Of a stretch of DNA of 7,940 nt, positions 5,483 through 7,940 are shown piece after piece; positions within the stretch are counted from its first letter, which is position 1; each line of letters opens with the position of its first letter. The notes beneath the pieces were generated by a model, which saw only the letters and a program-made list of their open reading frames with translations, was not told the DNA's origin and did no database searches. The position numbers were made by a program, and so were the translations under genes. Source of the stretch: 2-01-FULL-33-17 sp964474375 (GTDB taxonomy: Bacteria; Patescibacteriota; Minisyncoccia; Phycocordibacterales; UBA9973); contig CAYYSG010000025.1 in the NCBI GenBank assembly GCA_964474375.1, positions 1 to 7,940 on the forward strand. The letters are read 5' to 3'.

Positions 5483-5491
5483 TGGTATTTT
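5483..5491 (+). promoter_or_regulatory. Candidate leaderless extended -10 box of the five-TM gene
   Basis: TGG plus TATTTT (5486-5491) lies exactly 6 nt before the ATG at 5498. It follows the tRNA terminator, so the membrane gene needs its own start or readthrough. The hexamer is weak (4 of 6) and no -35 is clear. Confidence 0.35.
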
Positions 5492-5497
5492 AAATGT

Positions 5498-6064
5498 ATG
5501 CAACCTGTAGAATTTTTTGTAGAAAATAAAACTTTTTTTACTGTTATCCATGTACTAGGCGCTGTTATTGGTATGGGTAGCGCTATTATATCCGACCTAC
5601 TATTCAACTTTTATAGTAAAGACCGGAATTTGAACGACACCGAAAAATCTACCCTGCGGTTCCTGTCGAACGTGGTTTGGATAGGGCTGGTTTTCATCAT
5701 CGCATCCGGCATAGCTCTATTTCTTTCAAATCCGGAACGATATATGGAGTCTCAAAAATTCATTTCTAAAATGATCATAATGGTGATACTGCTAGCCAAC
5801 GGAATATTCCTACACAAAATAGTCTCCCCTCATTTTGATGACAAAGGACTACTCAAGTTCAAAAACCGTCGTGGTATCAGGCAAATCGCTTTTGCTTGTG
5901 GAGCAATATCTATCATATCTTGGTTTATAGTTTGTATACTGGGTGTCATTAGCAGTATCCCCTATACATTTGTGCAGTTTATATTGGCATATCTTATATT
6001 TACACTTTGTGGAATATTCGTATCCTTAGTTATAGAAAAATACACTTTTAGTAAAAAGAAATAA
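5498..6064 (+). CDS. Five-TM integral membrane protein, function unknown
   Basis: The protein has 188 residues, with hydrophobic segments at about 13-36, 58-77, 90-109, 129-150 and 157-179. The pattern HVLGAVIGMGSAIISDLLF (18-36), SNVVWIGLVFIIASGIALFL (57-76), NPERYMESQKFISKMIIM (78-95) and ILLANGIFLHKIVSP (97-111) fits a conserved bacterial family of small membrane proteins with invariant-looking H18, G21, D33, W61, G71, K91, N101 and H106. I know no proven function; H18 and H106 in or near membrane segments could bind a metal or heme, but this is only a possibility. The loop after TM3 is charged. The gene starts 18 nt after the tRNA terminator. Its stop codon forms part of the shared terminator with rpsT, which converges on it. 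Confidence 0.88.
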   Translation: MQPVEFFVENKTFFTVIHVLGAVIGMGSAIISDLLFNFYSKDRNLNDTEKSTLRFLSNVVWIGLVFIIASGIALFLSNPERYMESQKFISKMIIMVILLANGIFLHKIVSPHFDDKGLLKFKNRRGIRQIAFACGAISIISWFIVCILGVISSIPYTFVQFILAYLIFTLCGIFVSLVIEKYTFSKKK

Positions 6065-6095
6065 ACAAAATCCCTCGTAACGAGGGATTTTGTTT
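6063..6095. terminator. Bidirectional terminator between convergent genes
   Basis: A perfect 15-bp stem (6063-6077 with 6081-6095, core ATCCCTCG) has a TAA loop, an A tract on one side and a T tract on the other. The left arm begins inside the stop codon of the five-TM gene, and the right arm ends 8 nt from the stop of rpsT, so it serves both strands. Confidence 0.9.
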
Positions 6096-6103
6096 GTAAG
6101 ATA

Positions 6104-6358
6104 TTACGCTTTTGTAGCGCGAGATAGCAATGACTTTTTGCGAGATGCAGTATTCTTTTTCAAGATACCTTTCTTTGTTGCTTTGTCGATCAATGCTTGA
6201 GCTTTTGGAACTAGCTTTTTAGCGTCAGCTTTACTTGTTTTAGCAAGCTTCATAACTGCTTTTGTAGCTTCTTTGTATTGCTTTGTAACACGGTCGTTTC
6301 CTGCTTTTTTAACAAGAGACTGGCGATGTGCTTTCTTAGCATTTTTTGTTATTGGCAT
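6104..6358 (-). CDS. rpsT: 30S ribosomal protein bS20
   Basis: The protein has 84 residues, the usual size for bS20, which binds 16S rRNA early in 30S assembly. It is very rich in Lys and Ala with almost no aromatic residues. It starts MPITKNAKKAHRQSLVKKAG (1-20), matching the family's N-terminal helix, and has the C-terminal signature KKGILKKNTASRKKSLLSR (62-80). It is a single-gene transcript with its own promoter and a leader of about 50 nt. In other bacteria this protein represses its own translation; no binding site can be identified here. No Shine-Dalgarno is visible. Confidence 0.96.
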   Translation of the reverse strand: MPITKNAKKAHRQSLVKKAGNDRVTKQYKEATKAVMKLAKTSKADAKKLVPKAQALIDKATKKGILKKNTASRKKSLLSRATKA

Positions 6359-6410
6359 ATGTATTAAATTAATTTAAAAGTTTCTATACACACGATATAT
6401 AGATGTCGAT

Positions 6411-6438
6411 ACTATAGCATAAAATCCAGAAAAAGCAA
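6411..6438 (-). promoter_or_regulatory. Extended -10 promoter of rpsT
   Basis: On the minus strand TTGCTT (6433-6438) is followed by 16 bp and TATAGT (6411-6416), with TGC directly before the hexamer (extended -10). This is the same TGCTATAGT string as in the tRNA-Ser promoter. Confidence 0.65.
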
Positions 6439-6451
6439 AATAAGTAACCCG

Positions 6452-6544
6452 ACTAGCAAAGTGTCTATACAAAAATGTCTGGCCGAGTCTTTTATGTCCT
6501 GACGAGGAGACCCGAGGACTTTTTATAGAGATACTTTGCGTAGT
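6452..6544. repeat. Long imperfect hairpin between the rpsT and ruvA promoters
   Basis: Arms 6456-6475 and 6520-6539 pair over 20 positions with two mismatches and one G-U pair, flanked by ACTA/TAGT pairs with one bulged G (6540). The 44-nt interior holds GTCCT/AGGAC (6496-6500, 6515-6519) and an alternative TCCT-GACG-AGGA hairpin. It lies upstream of both divergent promoters, so it is in neither leader. It could be a small RNA gene, a cruciform or a miniature inverted-repeat element remnant. No encoded protein is convincing. Confidence 0.55.
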
Positions 6545-6564
6545 GAAATACTTATACATGACTA

Positions 6565-6573
6565 TGCTATAAT
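6565..6573 (+). promoter_or_regulatory. Leaderless extended -10 promoter of ruvA
   Basis: TGC plus a perfect TATAAT (6568-6573) lies exactly 6 nt before the ATG at 6580, so transcription should start at or next to the A of the start codon. No -35 matches well, which an extended -10 can tolerate. Confidence 0.65.
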
Positions 6574-6579
6574 CAGCCT

Positions 6580-7146
6580 ATGATAGGCTACCTAAAAGGC
6601 AGAGTTATAGAAACTAGTGAAAAATCCATAATATTGGACGTGTCTGGTGTTGGGTATTTGATACATATGTCCCCTACGGAATTACCCTTGTTAGGTGAAG
6701 AATGCGGTATCCATATACACACAGTAGTCCGGGAAGATGCTATTGAACTATTTGGATTCAAAGACAAAAAGACAAAAGAATTTTTCGTAATGCTGATATC
6801 TATTTCCGGTATTGGGCCGCGTGGTGCACTGGGTATACTAGCCCTAGGCAGTGTGGATTCTTTAATGCAAGCCATTAGCAAAGGTGATGTTGCTTTCCTA
6901 ACCAAAGTATCCGGTATCGGTAAAAAAACCGCAGAAAAAATAGTAATTGAATTAAAAGACAAAGTTGGTGACATTAGTGGTAACTACAACACCAACGTCA
7001 GTGGTGATGTATTTGACGCTCTTAGCGCGCTGGGTTACGCACCTAACGAAATCCGTGATGCACTGTCATCATTACCTGAAGACGTAGACCCAATGGACAC
7101 CCAAGCCGTAATCCGCACAGTGCTCCGCATAGTCCGTAAGAACTAA
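6580..7146 (+). CDS. ruvA: Holliday junction branch migration protein RuvA
   Basis: The protein has 188 residues, close to the usual 190-205. The OB-fold domain (about 1-63) starts MIGYLKGRVI and includes VSGVGYLIHMSP (21-32) and REDAIELFGF (51-60). Domain II has two helix-hairpin-helix motifs, ISGIGPRGALGIL (74-86) and VSGIGKKTAEKIV (110-122), which bind the junction's DNA backbone. A short linker leads to domain III (about 142-188; DVFDALSALGYAPNEIRDAL at 143-162), which contacts the RuvB motor. RuvA tetramers hold Holliday junctions while RuvB drives branch migration in recombinational repair. ruvB and ruvC are not in view. The transcript is predicted to be leaderless, and mutM follows after 33 nt on the same strand. 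Confidence 0.97.
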   Translation: MIGYLKGRVIETSEKSIILDVSGVGYLIHMSPTELPLLGEECGIHIHTVVREDAIELFGFKDKKTKEFFVMLISISGIGPRGALGILALGSVDSLMQAISKGDVAFLTKVSGIGKKTAEKIVIELKDKVGDISGNYNTNVSGDVFDALSALGYAPNEIRDALSSLPEDVDPMDTQAVIRTVLRIVRKN

Positions 7147-7179
7147 GTGCATCCCTACCTATAACCTAACACCCAATAT

Positions 7180-7940
7180 ATGCCTGAACTACCCGAAGTT
7201 ACAACCACCACTAAAGGAATAAATGAAGAATGCAGTGGCTATACAATAATAGACGTATGGACTGATTTAGCTGTTATGAAGCCTAGCCGGATAGATTTTT
7301 TTGAGACCATCAAATACCTACCCTACTTTAAAAACTTTGCAAAATCTATAAAAGGGACGAAAATAATCGACGCCAAAAGACGCGGAAAAAATATTCTGAT
7401 AAACCTGTCGAATAAAAACACTGTTCTAATCCATATGAAAATGACTGGACACATGATGGCTGGACTATACGACTACGACAAAAAGAACAACAAATGGCAC
7501 GTTCATGAAGATGAAAAAAATTCTGCCCTGCACGACCCATACAACAGATTCATTCATGTAGTTTTTACACTACAAAAAGGCAAAAATACTAAACACTTGG
7601 TGCTTTGTGATTCCCGCAAATTTGCCAAAGTTACCCTAATAGAAAACCAGACACACCACGACAAACATTTAGGTAGCCACGGCCCGGAACCTGTTGACCC
7701 TGACATAACCTATACTGAATTTGCCAAATCACTGGACACTGCGCCAGCAAATAATCGTGCTATTAAAAGTTTGTTGATGGACACCCGTACCATCGCCGGT
7801 ATTGGTAACATATACAGTGACGAGCTTTTGTTCAACGCATCTATTCATCCTGAAAGTATTTGGAGCAAAATCCCCCAGACTGTACGTAAGCTAATGCACA
7901 AATCTATGTTAGCTGTATTAAAAAGAGGAATAGACTTTGG
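7180..7940 (+). CDS. mutM: Formamidopyrimidine-DNA glycosylase (Fpg/MutM), 3' end beyond window
   Basis: The frame is open from the ATG at 7180 to the right edge (253 codons visible). Pro2 and Glu3 of MPELPEV are the catalytic Schiff-base proline and glutamate. RRGKNILINL (67-76) holds the conserved catalytic lysine region, HMKMTGHM (85-92) the DNA-contact segment, DPYNRFIHVVF the next strand and CDSRKFAKVTL the following core motif. MDTRTIAGIGNIYSDELLF is the helix-two-turn-helix with the conserved Asn. The C-terminal zinc finger should lie beyond the window. The enzyme removes 8-oxoguanine and other oxidised purines and nicks the abasic site. Two oddities: Thr8 replaces the usual Glu after MPELPEV, and an acidic/basic insertion (about 97-118) enlarges the central loop. 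A weak TATAAC at 7160-7165 could be an internal promoter; otherwise it is co-transcribed with ruvA. Confidence 0.95.
   Translation, partial: MPELPEVTTTTKGINEECSGYTIIDVWTDLAVMKPSRIDFFETIKYLPYFKNFAKSIKGTKIIDAKRRGKNILINLSNKNTVLIHMKMTGHMMAGLYDYDKKNNKWHVHEDEKNSALHDPYNRFIHVVFTLQKGKNTKHLVLCDSRKFAKVTLIENQTHHDKHLGSHGPEPVDPDITYTEFAKSLDTAPANNRAIKSLLMDTRTIAGIGNIYSDELLFNASIHPESIWSKIPQTVRKLMHKSMLAVLKRGIDF

Noticed and set aside
5344..5607. Minus-strand reading frame of 87 codons containing GIRTPGPLSRSLVF
   Set aside because: It is the antisense of tRNA-Ser and the start of the five-TM gene; this translated string is a common artefact of tRNA-Ser genes.
6374..6559. 61-codon minus-strand frame between rpsT and ruvA
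   Set aside because: It runs across the long hairpin and the rpsT promoter; no recognisable domain, and composition does not look coding.

Overview
The window looks like a low-GC bacterial chromosome segment, most likely from the Candidate Phyla Radiation (Patescibacteria, Parcubacteria-like). This is an inference from gene content and style: a signal-peptide surface protein with the LLLQHQGRLLDSSG / NPRQRLTSAPYAL layout and tail-fibre-like repeats, a compact ECF sigma plus membrane-protein pair, a short bS20, a MutM with an enlarged central loop, tight gene packing, and no Shine-Dalgarno motif visible before any start. The genetic code appears standard.

Layout. 1-1504 (minus): a large secreted repeat protein that runs off the left edge, with its own promoter at 1539-1567. 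1646-3878 (minus): a three-gene block of ECF sigma factor, three-TM protein with an extracytoplasmic OB-like domain (1 nt apart), and a secreted Asp-rich helical-repeat protein with its own operator-like palindrome and a strong terminator. 3897-5256: a segment bounded by two identical 28-bp direct repeats that holds two unrelated-looking GNAT acetyltransferases (minus). 5357-5446 (plus): tRNA-Ser(TGA) with encoded CCA and its own terminator, followed by a five-TM protein (plus, to 6064). 6104-6358 (minus): rpsT (bS20), convergent with the membrane protein across a shared bidirectional terminator. 6452-6544: a long imperfect hairpin between divergent promoters. 6580-7940 (plus): ruvA, then mutM/fpg cut by the right edge, a DNA-repair pair.

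How it fits together. The sigma and membrane genes look like a translationally linked envelope-sensing sigma/anti-sigma pair, and the downstream secreted proteins are plausible targets; that link is inferred. Several genes (sigma, five-TM protein, ruvA) have a -10 box exactly 6 nt before the start codon, which places the transcription start on the start codon and predicts leaderless mRNAs. Together with the missing Shine-Dalgarno motifs and the 28-bp repeat that lies over the -35 region of the sigma gene, this is the most interesting pattern here. No integrase, transposase, CRISPR array or rRNA gene was seen.
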